Below are positions 52,735 to 61,840 of a stretch of 64,000 nucleotides of DNA, piece by piece. The stretch's first letter is position 1; each line of letters opens with the position of its first letter. The DNA comes from Kitasatospora aureofaciens (lineage in GTDB: Bacteria; Actinomycetota; Actinomycetes; Streptomycetales; Streptomycetaceae): the NCBI RefSeq assembly GCF_001188955.3, contig NZ_JPRF03000087.1:186001-250000 (forward strand), written 5' to 3'. The notes beneath the pieces were generated by a model that searched no databases, had not been told where the DNA came from, and saw only the letters and a list, made by a program, of their open reading frames with translations. The translations under genes were made by a program, and so were the position numbers.

Positions 52735-52856
52735 ACCTCTCGAGGAGCTTGCCGCTCCCCGGTGAGTTCCGCGTGCCGGTCGGATGAACGTCCGGGGAAC
52801 GGTCCGTCGGGACCGCCGTCAAATCCCTTGCGCCGACGGCTTCGACCTGCTCGGAT

Positions 52857-53498
52857 ATGCCAGTGCCCGATCAAGATCAACACCAGGACGTCGACGTCCT
52901 GGTGGACATGACCCCCGTCGCCCCCGTCCCGACCGTGGCCCCATCGCCGGGCTCACGCCAGCGGCTCTGGCTGACCCTGGGCGCCTTCGGGTTCGCCGCC
53001 TTCATCGCCCTCGCGCTTGCCTTCGCCCACGACACGGCCAGCCTCGGCGCGTACCGCTACAACCCGCCGGAGGAGTTCCTGGGGCTGCCGCGCCTCCCCG
53101 CAGGGCAGATCCCCAAGGCGTCGACGGTCGCCAGGGGCGTGAAGGTCACCGGTTACCAGACCTCGGACAGGTCGCGCACCGTCGCCGTCACCGTCCGCGA
53201 GCTGCCCATCGTCTCGCCCTCGGCCACGGTCGACACGGTGATCACCGAGTCGACCACCGGCTTGCACGTCGAGAGCGTGCGCACCGTCGACCCGGGTGAA
53301 CGCGGCGGCGTCATGAAGTGCGGCCACACCAGCGGCATGAAGAAGGCGGGGAAGCCCCAGGACATGGCCTTCTGCGTCTGGGCCGACGGCAGCATGTGGG
53401 CCGTCTACGGAGAGCACGGCGACGACGTCACGCTCGACACGGACGACCTGGCTAACGACGCCCGCAAGTTCCGCCACCTCGCCGAGGTGCGGGCCTGA
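52857..53498 (+). CDS. Single-pass membrane protein of unknown function
   Basis: A 213-residue protein with a Pro/Asp-rich N-terminal tail, one membrane helix at about 38-60 (LWLTLGAFGFAAFIALALAFA) and a C-terminal extracytoplasmic domain of about 150 residues with two cysteines (MKCGH, AFCVW) that could form a disulfide. The family is unknown to me. The start may be ATG at 52857 or later (GTG 52863, ATG 52908). Confidence 0.6.
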   Translation: MPVPDQDQHQDVDVLVDMTPVAPVPTVAPSPGSRQRLWLTLGAFGFAAFIALALAFAHDTASLGAYRYNPPEEFLGLPRLPAGQIPKASTVARGVKVTGYQTSDRSRTVAVTVRELPIVSPSATVDTVITESTTGLHVESVRTVDPGERGGVMKCGHTSGMKKAGKPQDMAFCVWADGSMWAVYGEHGDDVTLDTDDLANDARKFRHLAEVRA

Positions 53499-53734
53499 TG
53501 GCCGAGCACGAGCAGACCGCCGACACCGACCGCCGTCACCGGCGTCCCGGCCGACGTCGCCCCCGCCGGGCGGCCCCGTTCCGGGCATTCTGGGGCGGGC
53601 CCACATGCCGTGAGCCGCTGCCACCGTTCGGGTGAGGGCGCAGCTCGGAGGGTGTTTCGGGGTGAAGGGACCAGCCCGGGCTGCGGCACTGTCGGGGTGG
53701 ACTCCCTCCCCCCGATGCGAGAGGCGGCTGTGCC

Positions 53735-55375
53735 GTGGGCCAATCCGATACCACCTCATCGCCCCCCGCGGGGCACGGCGGGCTGAAGCGTGAGGTCGGC
53801 CTCGCCGGGCTGCTCTGGGCGTCGGTCGGGGCGATCATCGGGTCCGGCTGGCTGTTCGGGGCGCAGAAGGCGGCGGTGGCGGCCGGGCCCGCCGCCCTGC
53901 TCTCCTGGGGCATCGGTGCGGTGGCGATCGTCCTGCTGGCGCTGGTCCACGCGGAGCTGGGCGGGCTGTTCCCGGTCGCGGGCGGCACCGCGCGCTACCC
54001 CCACTACGCCTTCGGTGGCTTCGCCGGGATGTCGTTCGGCTGGTTCACCTGGCTGCAGGCGGCGACCATCGCGCCGATCGAGGTGCAGGCGATGATCAAC
54101 TACGCCCAGCACTGGTCCTGGGCGGACGGCTTCCTGAACAAGGACCTGACGCTGACCGCGACGGGATTCGTGGTCGCCGCCGTGCTGATGGGTGTGTTCG
54201 TCGCGATCAACTTCCTCGGTGTCCGACTGCTCGCCCACACCAACAGCGCCGCCACCGTCTGGAAGGTCGCGATCCCGGTCCTGACGATCTTCGCGCTCGG
54301 GATCACCGGGTTCAACGGCTCCAACTTCACCGTGCACGGGTTCGCGCCGGACGGCGCCAAGGGCGTGCTGGCGGCGATCAGCAGCAGCGGGGTGATCTTC
54401 GCGCTGCTCGGGTTCGAGCAGGCCATCCAGTGGGCGGGGGAGAGTCGCAACCCCCGCAAGGACATTCCCCGGGCGGTGATCGGCTCGGTGGTGATCGGCA
54501 CGATCATCTACGTGATGCTCCAGGTGGTGTTCATCGGCGCGCTGCCGCCGGAGACCGTCGCGGGCGGCTGGACCAAGCTCACCTACCCCGGCGTCAGCGG
54601 CCCGTTCGCGGGCCTCGCGACGCTGATCGGCCTGGGCTGGCTGGCCACGATCCTGTTCATCGACGCGGTGGTCTCACCGGCCGGCACCGGGCTGGTCTAC
54701 ATCACCTCCAGCTCGCGGGTCACCTACGGCCTCAGCCGCAACGGCTACGCGCCGCGGGCCCTCCAGTACACCGACCGCAACTCGGTGCCCTGGCTCGGGC
54801 TGCTCATCGCCTGGATCGCCGGGGTGATCTGCTTCCTGCCGTTCCCGAGCTGGCAGCGGCTGGTCGGCTTCATCACCTCGGCCGTCGTGCTGATGTACGC
54901 GGGCGCGCCGCTGGCCTTCGGGGTGCTGCGCAAGCGGTTGCCGGGGATGGAGCGCTCGTACAACCTGCCGGGTGGCACGGTCGTCTCGCCGATCGCCTTC
55001 GTGGTGGCGAGCCTGGTCATCTACTGGGCGGGCTGGGACACCCTGTGGCGCCTCGGGCTGGCGATCGTGATCGGGTACCTGCTGCTCGGCGGGTACTCCG
55101 CGTACGCCGCCTCGAAGGGGGTGCCGAACGCGCCGCGGATGGACTTCAGGGCGGGGCAGTGGCTGCCCGTCTACCTCATCGGGATGGGGATCGTCTCCTG
55201 GCAGGGCAGCTTCGGCGTGGGCGCGCAGGGGAACCTGCCGCTGTGGTGGGACATCGGGGTGGTGGTGGTGTTCTCGCTGGTCGTCTACTACTGGGCGCTG
55301 TCCGTCGCCCTGCCGGCGGAGGACATCGAGCGGAACATCCGCGGCGTCGAGGTGGTGGACGCGGGCGGACACTGA
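53735..55375 (+). CDS. APC-family amino acid permease
   Basis: A 546-residue transporter with about twelve helices. The first helix region GLAGLLWASVGAIIGSGWLFGAQKAA carries the unwound GSG motif of amino acid-polyamine-organocation transporters, and FALLGFEQAIQWAGESRNPRKDIPRAVIGS is the conserved helix 6 region. The length and YjeM/FrlA-like pattern fit amino acid uptake. GTG at 53735 is the start. The substrate is unknown; nothing shows it belongs to the phosphonate regulon. Confidence 0.88.
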   Translation: MGQSDTTSSPPAGHGGLKREVGLAGLLWASVGAIIGSGWLFGAQKAAVAAGPAALLSWGIGAVAIVLLALVHAELGGLFPVAGGTARYPHYAFGGFAGMSFGWFTWLQAATIAPIEVQAMINYAQHWSWADGFLNKDLTLTATGFVVAAVLMGVFVAINFLGVRLLAHTNSAATVWKVAIPVLTIFALGITGFNGSNFTVHGFAPDGAKGVLAAISSSGVIFALLGFEQAIQWAGESRNPRKDIPRAVIGSVVIGTIIYVMLQVVFIGALPPETVAGGWTKLTYPGVSGPFAGLATLIGLGWLATILFIDAVVSPAGTGLVYITSSSRVTYGLSRNGYAPRALQYTDRNSVPWLGLLIAWIAGVICFLPFPSWQRLVGFITSAVVLMYAGAPLAFGVLRKRLPGMERSYNLPGGTVVSPIAFVVASLVIYWAGWDTLWRLGLAIVIGYLLLGGYSAYAASKGVPNAPRMDFRAGQWLPVYLIGMGIVSWQGSFGVGAQGNLPLWWDIGVVVVFSLVVYYWALSVALPAEDIERNIRGVEVVDAGGH

Positions 55376-55390
55376 CCTTCCCGGTCTGCG

Positions 55391-55422
55391 GCGGCCCCCG
55401 GTTCGTCCGAACCGGGGGCCGC
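55391..55422. terminator. Bidirectional terminator between permease and aminotransferase genes
   Basis: Perfect 15-base arms (GCGGCCCCCGGTTCG and its complement) around TC. Confidence 0.85.
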
Positions 55423-55431
55423 TCGCTTGTG

Positions 55432-56511
55432 TCAGACAGTCGCGTCCCAGGCCGCCTCGGCGGCCGCCAGGGCCTTCGCGCCGTCGGCCTCCGTGGCGTC
55501 GGCGAGCGCGGTGAGGCAGGCGCGGACGGTGTCCAGCCCGGACGCCTGGCCGTAGTGGTTGACCCGCAGCATCTCCGCGGCCAGCGCACCGCCGCCGGGC
55601 TGGATCGGCAGCGCGGGGTCGAGGGTGGCGGCGAGTTCGGCGGCGTGCAGGCCGGCCGGGGTGCGCACGGTGGTGGCGACCGGGGCCGCGTGGGCGTCCT
55701 CGCGGACGAACGGGGTCAGCGTGCCGAGCGCGCGCACGCCGGCCCGGGTGGCGGCGGAGGCGGCGCGGTGGCGGGCGATCACGGTCGGCAGGCCGTCGGC
55801 GGCGATCCGGTCCAGGCAGGCGCCGAGCGCGAGCATCTCCAACTGGGCCGGGGCGTGCGGGAGTACGGTGCGCCCGGCGTCCGTCCAGCGCTCCTTCCAG
55901 TCGAGCAGCGAGAGGTAGGAGCGGCGCGGGGCGGCCGGGTTGGCGGCGATCCGCTCCCAGGCGCGCCCGGAGACGGAGACGGCGGAGACCCCGGCCGGGC
56001 CGCCCATCGCCTTCTGGCCGCCGATCACGCACAGGTCGATGCCCCACTCGTCGGTGAGCAGCGGCTCGGCGGCGACCGAGGCGACCGCGTCGAGCATCAG
56101 CAGGGCGCCGTGCTCGCGGACCGCGGCGGCGATCTCGGCGACCGGGTTGGTGTTGCCGGTGGCGGCCTCGGCGTGCACCAGGGAGACGAAGTCGATCTCG
56201 GGGTGGCTCTCGAGCGCCTCGGCGACCTGCTGAGCGCTCACCGCGCTGTCGAACGGCACGGCGAGGTCGACGACCGTGGCCCCGCAGGAGCGCAGCCAGT
56301 TGCCGAAGGTCTGCCCGTACGGGCCGGTGACGATGTTGAGTGCGGTGGAGCCGGGGTGGGCGGCGCCGCGGATCGCGGCCTCCAGCGGGAGCAGGGCCTC
56401 ACCCTGGGTGACGATGACGTCGGCTTCGGTGTGCAGCAGCGCGGCCACCTGGTCCTCGATCGCCGCGAACCCGGCGGCGCTGAGCGGGGGGAGGTCGAGG
56501 AAGTGGCTCAC
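55432..56511 (-). CDS. Class V PLP-dependent aminotransferase
   Basis: A 359-residue aminotransferase of the alanine-glyoxylate/serine-pyruvate type, a class that includes 2-aminoethylphosphonate transaminase. The PLP lysine lies in CVIGGQKAMGGPAGVSAVSVS; upstream DAVASVAAEPL provides the cofactor Asp, and VSLVHAEAATGNTNPV the Glu/Thr region. GTG at 56511 (VSHFLDLPPLS) was chosen over a longer Arg-rich reading. It is a few kilobases from the phosphonate genes but lacks the shared operator, so a phosphonate role is only a possibility. Confidence 0.85.
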   Translation of the reverse strand: MSHFLDLPPLSAAGFAAIEDQVAALLHTEADVIVTQGEALLPLEAAIRGAAHPGSTALNIVTGPYGQTFGNWLRSCGATVVDLAVPFDSAVSAQQVAEALESHPEIDFVSLVHAEAATGNTNPVAEIAAAVREHGALLMLDAVASVAAEPLLTDEWGIDLCVIGGQKAMGGPAGVSAVSVSGRAWERIAANPAAPRRSYLSLLDWKERWTDAGRTVLPHAPAQLEMLALGACLDRIAADGLPTVIARHRAASAATRAGVRALGTLTPFVREDAHAAPVATTVRTPAGLHAAELAATLDPALPIQPGGGALAAEMLRVNHYGQASGLDTVRACLTALADATEADGAKALAAAEAAWDATV

Positions 56512-56608
56512 GGCATGCGGCCTTTCGCAGCGGGGACGACGGGTGCGGCAACGAGTCTGCCGCATTCTGACTGCTTACACGGAACCCGCCCGTCGGTAGA
56601 GTGCGGCC

Positions 56609-57700
56609 ATGAGTGATGGCGCGGTGCTGCACGTCCGGGGTCGGGTGCTGGTCGGTCCGGAGGAGGTCCGGGACGAACTCTGGGTGGTGGACGGCCGGGT
56701 GAGCTTCACCCGCCCGCCGACCGTCGAAGACGTCCGGACGGTGACCGGCTGGGTACTGCCCGGCCTGGTGGACGCGCACTGCCACGTCGGACTGGACGCG
56801 CACGGTGCCGTGGACGCGGAGACCAGCGAGAAGCAGGCGCTCACCGACCGTGACGCCGGCACCCTGCTGATCCGCGACGCCGGTTCGGCCGCCGACACTC
56901 GCTGGATCGACGAGCGCGAGGACCTGCCCCGGATCATCCGGGCCGGGCGGCACATCGCCCGCACCCGCCGCTACATCCGCAACTACGCCCACGAGATCGA
57001 GCCCGGCGACCTCGCCGCGTACGTGCGGGCCGAGGCCCGGCGAGGCGACGGCTGGGTGAAGCTGGTCGGCGACTGGATCGACCGGGAGCGCGGCGACCTC
57101 GCCGCCTGCTGGCCCGGCGACGCACTGGCCGAGGCGATCGCGGCGGCGCACGAGGAGGGGGCGCGGGTCACCGCGCACTGCTTCGCGGCCGAGTCGCTGC
57201 CGGACCTGCTGACGGCCGGGATCGACTGCGTCGAGCACGCCACCGGGCTGACCGAGGAGTTGATCCCGGCCTTCGCCGAGCGCGGGGTGGCCATCGTCCC
57301 GACGCTGGTCAACATCGCCACCTTCCCGGCGTTGGCGGCCGGCGGGGAGGCCAAGTTCCCGGCCTGGTCGGCGCACATGCGGCGGCTGCACGAGCGCCGC
57401 TACGACACCGTCGGCGCCGCGCACGACGCGGGCATCCCGGTGTTCGTCGGCACGGACGCGGGCGGCTCGCTGGCGCACGGGCTGGTCGCGGACGAGGTGG
57501 CGGAGCTGGTGAAGGCGGGGCTGAGCCCGGCCGAGGCGCTGTCGGCGGCGAGTTGGGGAGCACGGGCGTGGCTCGGGCGGCCGGGGCTGGAGGAGGGCGC
57601 GCCGGCCGACTTCGTGGTGTACGCGGAGGACCCGCGGGCGGACGTGCGGGTGCTCGCGGACCCGCTGCTGGTGGTGCTGCGGGGGCGGCCGGTGGGGTGA
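56609..57700 (+). CDS. Amidohydrolase-family metal-dependent hydrolase
   Basis: A 363-residue amidohydrolase with the TIM-barrel metal motifs: LPGLVDAHCHVG (first histidine pair), VTAHCFA, VEHATGL, and the late aspartate in FVGTDAGGSLAHG. The C-terminal part carries the beta-sandwich PADFVVYAEDPRADVRVLADP. This is the imidazolonepropionase/prolidase-like branch. The substrate cannot be told from sequence. ATG at 56609 stands after a short intergenic region shared with the divergent aminotransferase gene. Confidence 0.88.
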   Translation: MSDGAVLHVRGRVLVGPEEVRDELWVVDGRVSFTRPPTVEDVRTVTGWVLPGLVDAHCHVGLDAHGAVDAETSEKQALTDRDAGTLLIRDAGSAADTRWIDEREDLPRIIRAGRHIARTRRYIRNYAHEIEPGDLAAYVRAEARRGDGWVKLVGDWIDRERGDLAACWPGDALAEAIAAAHEEGARVTAHCFAAESLPDLLTAGIDCVEHATGLTEELIPAFAERGVAIVPTLVNIATFPALAAGGEAKFPAWSAHMRRLHERRYDTVGAAHDAGIPVFVGTDAGGSLAHGLVADEVAELVKAGLSPAEALSAASWGARAWLGRPGLEEGAPADFVVYAEDPRADVRVLADPLLVVLRGRPVG

Positions 57701-57737
57701 CCCCGCGCGGTGATCGTTCGCGGTGACGCCCTGTCGG

Positions 57738-57749
57738 TATCGGCCGATA
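57738..57749. promoter_or_regulatory. 12-bp palindrome upstream of ung
   Basis: TATCGGCCGATA is perfectly palindromic and lies 11 bases before the ung ATG, covering the expected Shine-Dalgarno or start-site area. It may be an operator; no binder is known to me. Confidence 0.35.
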
Positions 57750-57760
57750 GGGTGACGCCC

Positions 57761-58438
57761 ATGGCACCGCGTCCACTGAATGAGATCGTCGAGCCCGGTT
57801 GGGCCGCCGCCCTGGAGCCCGTCGCCGGCCGGGTCGCCGCGATGGGCGACTTCCTGCGCGCCGAGATCGCCGCCGGTCGTACCTACCTGCCCTCCGGGCC
57901 GAACGTGCTGCGGGCCTTCCAGCAGCCCCTGGCCGACGTGCGGGTGCTGATCGTCGGGCAGGATCCGTACCCGACCCCCGGCCACGCCGTCGGGCTCAGC
58001 TTCTCGGTGGGGCCGGAGGTGCGACCGATCCCGGCGAGCCTGATCAACATCTTCCAGGAGTACGGCAACGACCTCGGCCTGCCGCAGCCCTCCAACGGTG
58101 ACCTCACCCCGTGGACGAACCAGGGCGTGCTGCTGCTCAACCGGGCGCTGACCACCGCCCCGCGCAAGCCCGCCGCGCACCGGGGCAAGGGCTGGGAGGA
58201 GGTCACCGAACAGGCGATCCGGGCGCTGGTGGCGCGCGGCGGCCCGCTGGTGGCGATCCTCTGGGGCCGCGACGCCCGTAACCTCCGGCCGCTGCTCGGG
58301 GACGTCCCGGCGATCGAGTCGGCGCACCCGAGCCCGTACTCGGCCAGTAGCGGCTTCTTCGGCTCGCGTCCGTTCAGCCGGGCGAACGAGCTGCTGGTGC
58401 GACAGGGCGCGCAGCCGGTGGACTGGCGGCTGCCGTAG
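57761..58438 (+). CDS. ung: Uracil-DNA glycosylase, family 1
   Basis: A 225-residue family 1 UDG that removes uracil from DNA. Catalytic motif A is GQDPYPTPGHAVGLSFS (Asp activates water), and motif B is HPSPYSASSGFFGSRPFS. LLLNRALT is the conserved uracil-recognition strand. The length is normal. ATG at 57761 was chosen because MAPRPLNEIVEPGW begins the conserved part. Confidence 0.96.
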   Translation: MAPRPLNEIVEPGWAAALEPVAGRVAAMGDFLRAEIAAGRTYLPSGPNVLRAFQQPLADVRVLIVGQDPYPTPGHAVGLSFSVGPEVRPIPASLINIFQEYGNDLGLPQPSNGDLTPWTNQGVLLLNRALTTAPRKPAAHRGKGWEEVTEQAIRALVARGGPLVAILWGRDARNLRPLLGDVPAIESAHPSPYSASSGFFGSRPFSRANELLVRQGAQPVDWRLP

Positions 58439-58604
58439 GGGAGTTGACGCGTCCGGGCGGCGCCGCGCCGGCCCGTAGCAGATCCGGGTCGGTGCGGAAC
58501 GTCAATCTCACTCCAACGGGTGAAACGACGTTCTGTGGTGCTCATGTGACGGATCGTTCGAGAAGACTGGCGGCTCATCGTTTCATCTGCCTTGAGGTAT
58601 CGCC

Positions 58605-59564
58605 TTGTCTTCTCGTCGAATCGTTTCTGCCGCCGCCGCCACGGTGGCGTGCACGCTGCTCACCGCCGCGCCCGTCCAGGCGGCTCCTGCGCCGGGGGCC
58701 TCCTCACCGGGCAAGGCGCGCGCCGTCACCGCCGAAGTCGCCCTGGACGTCAAGCTGTTGAACAACGCCGTGGACGTCCCGGTGGACATCGCGCTCAACA
58801 AGGTGGAGACACCCGCGCAGCGCGACGGTTCCGTCCTCACCGCCAAGGTCGACGGCGTCGACCAGCGCGGCCCGGTCGAACTGGTCAAGGCCGACGTCGG
58901 CAAGTCCGTCACCCGCTCCGACGCCAAGGGCACCGCCGCCTCCGTCAAGCTGGTCAACGCCGACGTACACGCCCCCGGCCTGCCCACCACCGCGCTGCTC
59001 GGCCTGGAGGCGATGAGCGCCGAGGTCACCTGCCCGGTCGACGGGCAACCGACCGCGAACGTGGTCGCGCCCGCAAAGCTGACCGTGCTGGGCAAGCCCG
59101 TCACCGTCGGGCTGTACGGCCCGACCAAGGTGGACGTGCCGCTGGTCGGCAGCGTGTCGGTGGAGTTCTCCAGGAAGACCACCACCACGACCACCGCCGC
59201 CGCCTCGGCCCTGGAGGTGCAGGTGGAGGTGAACCCGCTGAACCTGAACGTCGCCAAGGTCACCGGCACGGTCACCGTCGCGTCGGTGAGCTGCGAGAAG
59301 CCCGGCGCCCCCGCGCCCACGGACACCCCGAGCGCGGCGCCCAGCGCCCAGCCGGTCGCCGACACCACCACCTCGCCGGCCGCGGTGCCGCAGGCGGCGG
59401 TGGAGAAGCCCGGGAAGGGCGGGAAGCCCGAGACGCTCGCCAGCACCGGCGGCAGCAGCGCTACCGGCCCGCTGGCCGCCGGGGCCGCCGCCCTGGTCGC
59501 GGGCGGCGCGGCCGCCCTGTGGGCCACCCGGCGCCGCCGGGCCGCGCACGCCCGTCGGCCCTGA
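58605..59564 (+). CDS. SCO1860-type LAXTG-anchored surface protein
   Basis: A 319-residue wall-anchored protein. The signal peptide is about residues 1-26 (MSSRRIVSAAAATVACTLL..), and the beta-rich body (about 40-235) has two cysteines (VTCPV, SVSCEK). A Pro/Ala/Thr linker leads to the sorting signal LASTG, a hydrophobic helix and the basic tail RRRRAA. Its neighbourhood, beside a CobC-like aminotransferase about 3 kb away, matches the SCO1859-SCO1860 region of Streptomyces coelicolor as I recall. TTG at 58605 follows GAGG. Role unknown. Confidence 0.85.
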   Translation: MSSRRIVSAAAATVACTLLTAAPVQAAPAPGASSPGKARAVTAEVALDVKLLNNAVDVPVDIALNKVETPAQRDGSVLTAKVDGVDQRGPVELVKADVGKSVTRSDAKGTAASVKLVNADVHAPGLPTTALLGLEAMSAEVTCPVDGQPTANVVAPAKLTVLGKPVTVGLYGPTKVDVPLVGSVSVEFSRKTTTTTTAAASALEVQVEVNPLNLNVAKVTGTVTVASVSCEKPGAPAPTDTPSAAPSAQPVADTTTSPAAVPQAAVEKPGKGGKPETLASTGGSSATGPLAAGAAALVAGGAAALWATRRRRAAHARRP

Positions 59565-59657
59565 GCGCTCCCGCGGGCCGCTCCCGGCCACCCGGAGCGG
59601 TGCGGGGTGCCACGCCCGGCACTCCCGCACCGTAACCGTGCCAACGCGGACGGTTGG

Positions 59658-59695
59658 TTCACATGCGCGTTACACGAGAGGAACAACCGGGAAAC
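59658..59695 (+). promoter_or_regulatory. GlnR binding-site array upstream of glnII
   Basis: Four five-base elements at exact six-base spacing: TTCAC (59658), GTTAC (59669), GGAAC (59680) and GAAAC (59691). The pair GTTAC-N6-GGAAC fits the GlnR consensus gTnAC-N6-GnAAC. It lies 60-97 bases before the start codon. Confidence 0.8.
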
Positions 59696-59754
59696 GGCGG
59701 CTTGCGACGCTACGCGGGCACCCACCCCCACCCAGCAATGCGAGGGACCCAGTC

Positions 59755-60777
59755 GTGGCAATCAAGGCCGAGTACATCTGGATCGACGGCACCAAGCCGA
59801 CCGCGAAGCTCCGCTCCAAGACTCGCGTCCTGCCGAACGCCGACAAGATCCCCACCTGGGGCTTCGACGGTTCCTCGACCAACCAGGCCGAGGGCCACGC
59901 CTCGGACCGCGTGCTGGAGCCGGTGAAGGTCGTCAAGGACCCGATCCGCGGCGGTGACAACATCCTGGTCCTCTGCGAGGTCCTGGAGACGAACGGTACC
60001 CCGCACGAGTCCAACACCCGCGCCCTGCTGCGCGAGGTCGAGGAGAAGTACACCGCTCAGGAGTCGATCTTCGGCATCGAGCAGGAGTACACCTTCTTCA
60101 AGGGCTCCCGCCCGCTCGGCTTCCCGGAGGGTGGCTTCCCGGCCCCGCAGGGCGGCTACTACTGCGGCGTCGGCGCCGAGGAGGTCTTCGGCCGCGAGAT
60201 CGTCGAGCTGCACCTCGACCGCTGCATCGACGCCGGCCTGGCGATCTGCGGCATCAACGCCGAGGTCATGCCCGGCCAGTGGGAGTTCCAGATCGGCCCG
60301 GTCGACGCGCTGACCGTCTCGGACGACCTGTGGATCGCCCGCTACCTGCTCTACCGCACCGCCGAGGAGTTCGGCATCGACGCCACCCTGGACGCCAAGC
60401 CGGCCCGTGGCGACTGGAACGGCGCGGGTGCGCACACCAACTTCTCCACCAAGGCGATGCGCGAGGGCTACGACGCCATCATCACCGCCTGCGAGTCGCT
60501 CGGCGCCTCCCAGGAGAAGGTGCTGGAGCACGTCACCCAGTACGGCGCCGACATCGAGTCCCGCCTGACCGGCAAGCACGAGACCGCCCCGTGGAACGTC
60601 TACAGCTACGGCGTCTCCAACCGCGGCGCCTCGGTCCGCATCCCGTGGCAGGTCGAGGTGGAGCAGAAGGGCTACATCGAGGACCGCCGCCCGAACGCCA
60701 ACGTCGACCCCTACGTCGTCACCCGCCTCCTGATCAACACCTGCTGCGAGGCCCTGGAGAAGGCCGGCCAGGTCTGA
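59755..60777 (+). CDS. glnII: Glutamine synthetase type II (eukaryote-like)
   Basis: A 340-residue GSII, making glutamine from glutamate, ammonia and ATP; typical of streptomycetes alongside GSI (glnA). Motifs are WGFDGSSTNQAEG, GIEQEYTFF, NAEVMPGQWEFQIGP, NGAGAHTNFSTKAMR (ATP-binding) and NRGASVRIP. No adenylylation loop of GSI is present. GTG at 59755 (VAIKAEYIWID) was chosen by homology. A GlnR site array precedes it and a strong terminator follows 20 bases after the stop. Confidence 0.97.
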   Translation: MAIKAEYIWIDGTKPTAKLRSKTRVLPNADKIPTWGFDGSSTNQAEGHASDRVLEPVKVVKDPIRGGDNILVLCEVLETNGTPHESNTRALLREVEEKYTAQESIFGIEQEYTFFKGSRPLGFPEGGFPAPQGGYYCGVGAEEVFGREIVELHLDRCIDAGLAICGINAEVMPGQWEFQIGPVDALTVSDDLWIARYLLYRTAEEFGIDATLDAKPARGDWNGAGAHTNFSTKAMREGYDAIITACESLGASQEKVLEHVTQYGADIESRLTGKHETAPWNVYSYGVSNRGASVRIPWQVEVEQKGYIEDRRPNANVDPYVVTRLLINTCCEALEKAGQV

Positions 60778-61183
60778 TCCGCCCCTGAGGTACGTGAGCC
60801 CGCAGGCCCTCCCCCACCGGGGGAGGGCCTGCGGGCGTTCGCTCACTCCTCGGCCTCGACCTCGGCGAGATGATCGGTGAGTGCTGGTCCTCGGCCGCGA
60901 GGTAGTTGAAGGCGGTCTTCATCAGGTTCGTGGCGGACTCGGCCATCACGAACGCGGCGAACGCGATCTTGTCGAACGTTTCGGCTGCGGCAGCCTCGTA
61001 GGCGGCCGCAAACGCGCGGCCGCCCGCGTCGTTGCCCGCCATGCCTGCCGACCCGCTCAGATCGCCCATCAGGCCGGTGGCGATCTCCTCGACCCGGTGG
61101 CGCAGTTGGCTGTATCCCCTGGACGTCAGTACGAGTTGGTTTGTCGACACTCGGTAGTCCGACAACAGCGCCCCCCAGCTCAT
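60734..61183 (-). CDS. Truncated ESX/WXG100-like protein (probable remnant)
   Basis: The first ~100 residues look like an ESX-type helical domain (VSTNQLVLTSRGYSQLRHRVEEIATGLM.. FDKIAFAAFVMAESATNLMKTAFNYLAAEDQH). After about position 60870 the reading becomes Pro/Arg-rich, passes through the glnII terminator and into the antisense of glnII, so the natural 3' part seems lost. GTG at 61150 or ATG at 61183 could start it. It is likely a leftover of a larger secreted toxin or effector gene. Confidence 0.5.
   Translation of the reverse strand: MSWGALLSDYRVSTNQLVLTSRGYSQLRHRVEEIATGLMGDLSGSAGMAGNDAGGRAFAAAYEAAAAETFDKIAFAAFVMAESATNLMKTAFNYLAAEDQHSPIISPRSRPRSERTPAGPPPVGEGLRAHVPQGRIRPGRPSPGPRSRC
60798..60836. 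terminator. Strong terminator after glnII
   Basis: Perfect 18-base arms (60798-60815, 60819-60836) around ACC, followed by GTTC. Confidence 0.9.
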
Positions 61184-61300
61184 CCGTCGTACAGGGAATG
61201 ATTTCGCCTGTTCGATCCCTTGTTCGGCAAAGCCGAAGCGCCTGGTGTCATGAGTGCAAATCGCTGGTCAATCCCGTTCGGCCACCGGACAATTCACGGC

Positions 61301-61840
61301 ATGACCAGACAGCCGCTGCTCCTGCTCGACGTGGACGGACCGCTCAATCCCTATGCCGCGCCGAGGCTCCGGCGGCCGGCCGGGTACCGGAGCCACGAGC
61401 TGATGCCCGCGTGGTGGGCGGAGCGGCAGGCGCGGCGGGCGGAGGGGGAGGCGAAGCCGCTGCGGGTGTGGCTGAACCCGGCGCACGGGGTGGAGCTGCT
61501 GGCGCTGCCGTACGAGCTGGTGTGGGCGACGACCTGGATGGCGGAGGCGAACGCGCTGATCGGGCCGAATCTGGGCCTGCCCGAACTGCCGTACATCGCC
61601 TGGACGGAGCTGTTCGGCAGCGATCCGGACGGGCTGCACTGGAAGACCAGGGACGTGGTCGCCTGGGCGGACGGGCGGCCCTTCGTGTGGCTGGACGACG
61701 AGTTGGGGCCGCAGGACATCGAGTGGATCGCGGCGAACCACCCGGGCGAGGCGCTGCCGCTGTGGGTCGACCCCCGGGCGGGGCTGCACGAGCTGCACTT
61801 CGCGGCGCTGCGGGAGTGGGCGGAGGAGGCTCCGTGCTGA
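61301..61840 (+). CDS. HAD-like protein of unknown function
   Basis: A 179-residue protein beginning LLLLDVDGPLNPYAAPR, a HAD motif I in which the second Asp is present (DVDG), followed by a HAD-like ELVWATTWMAEANALI and a late FVWLDDELGPQDIEW metal-site Asp pair. There is no large cap domain. Small proteins of this type occur widely in streptomycetes and are not characterised. ATG at 61301 was chosen over a longer start. The stop overlaps the MOSC gene start. Confidence 0.8.
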   Translation: MTRQPLLLLDVDGPLNPYAAPRLRRPAGYRSHELMPAWWAERQARRAEGEAKPLRVWLNPAHGVELLALPYELVWATTWMAEANALIGPNLGLPELPYIAWTELFGSDPDGLHWKTRDVVAWADGRPFVWLDDELGPQDIEWIAANHPGEALPLWVDPRAGLHELHFAALREWAEEAPC

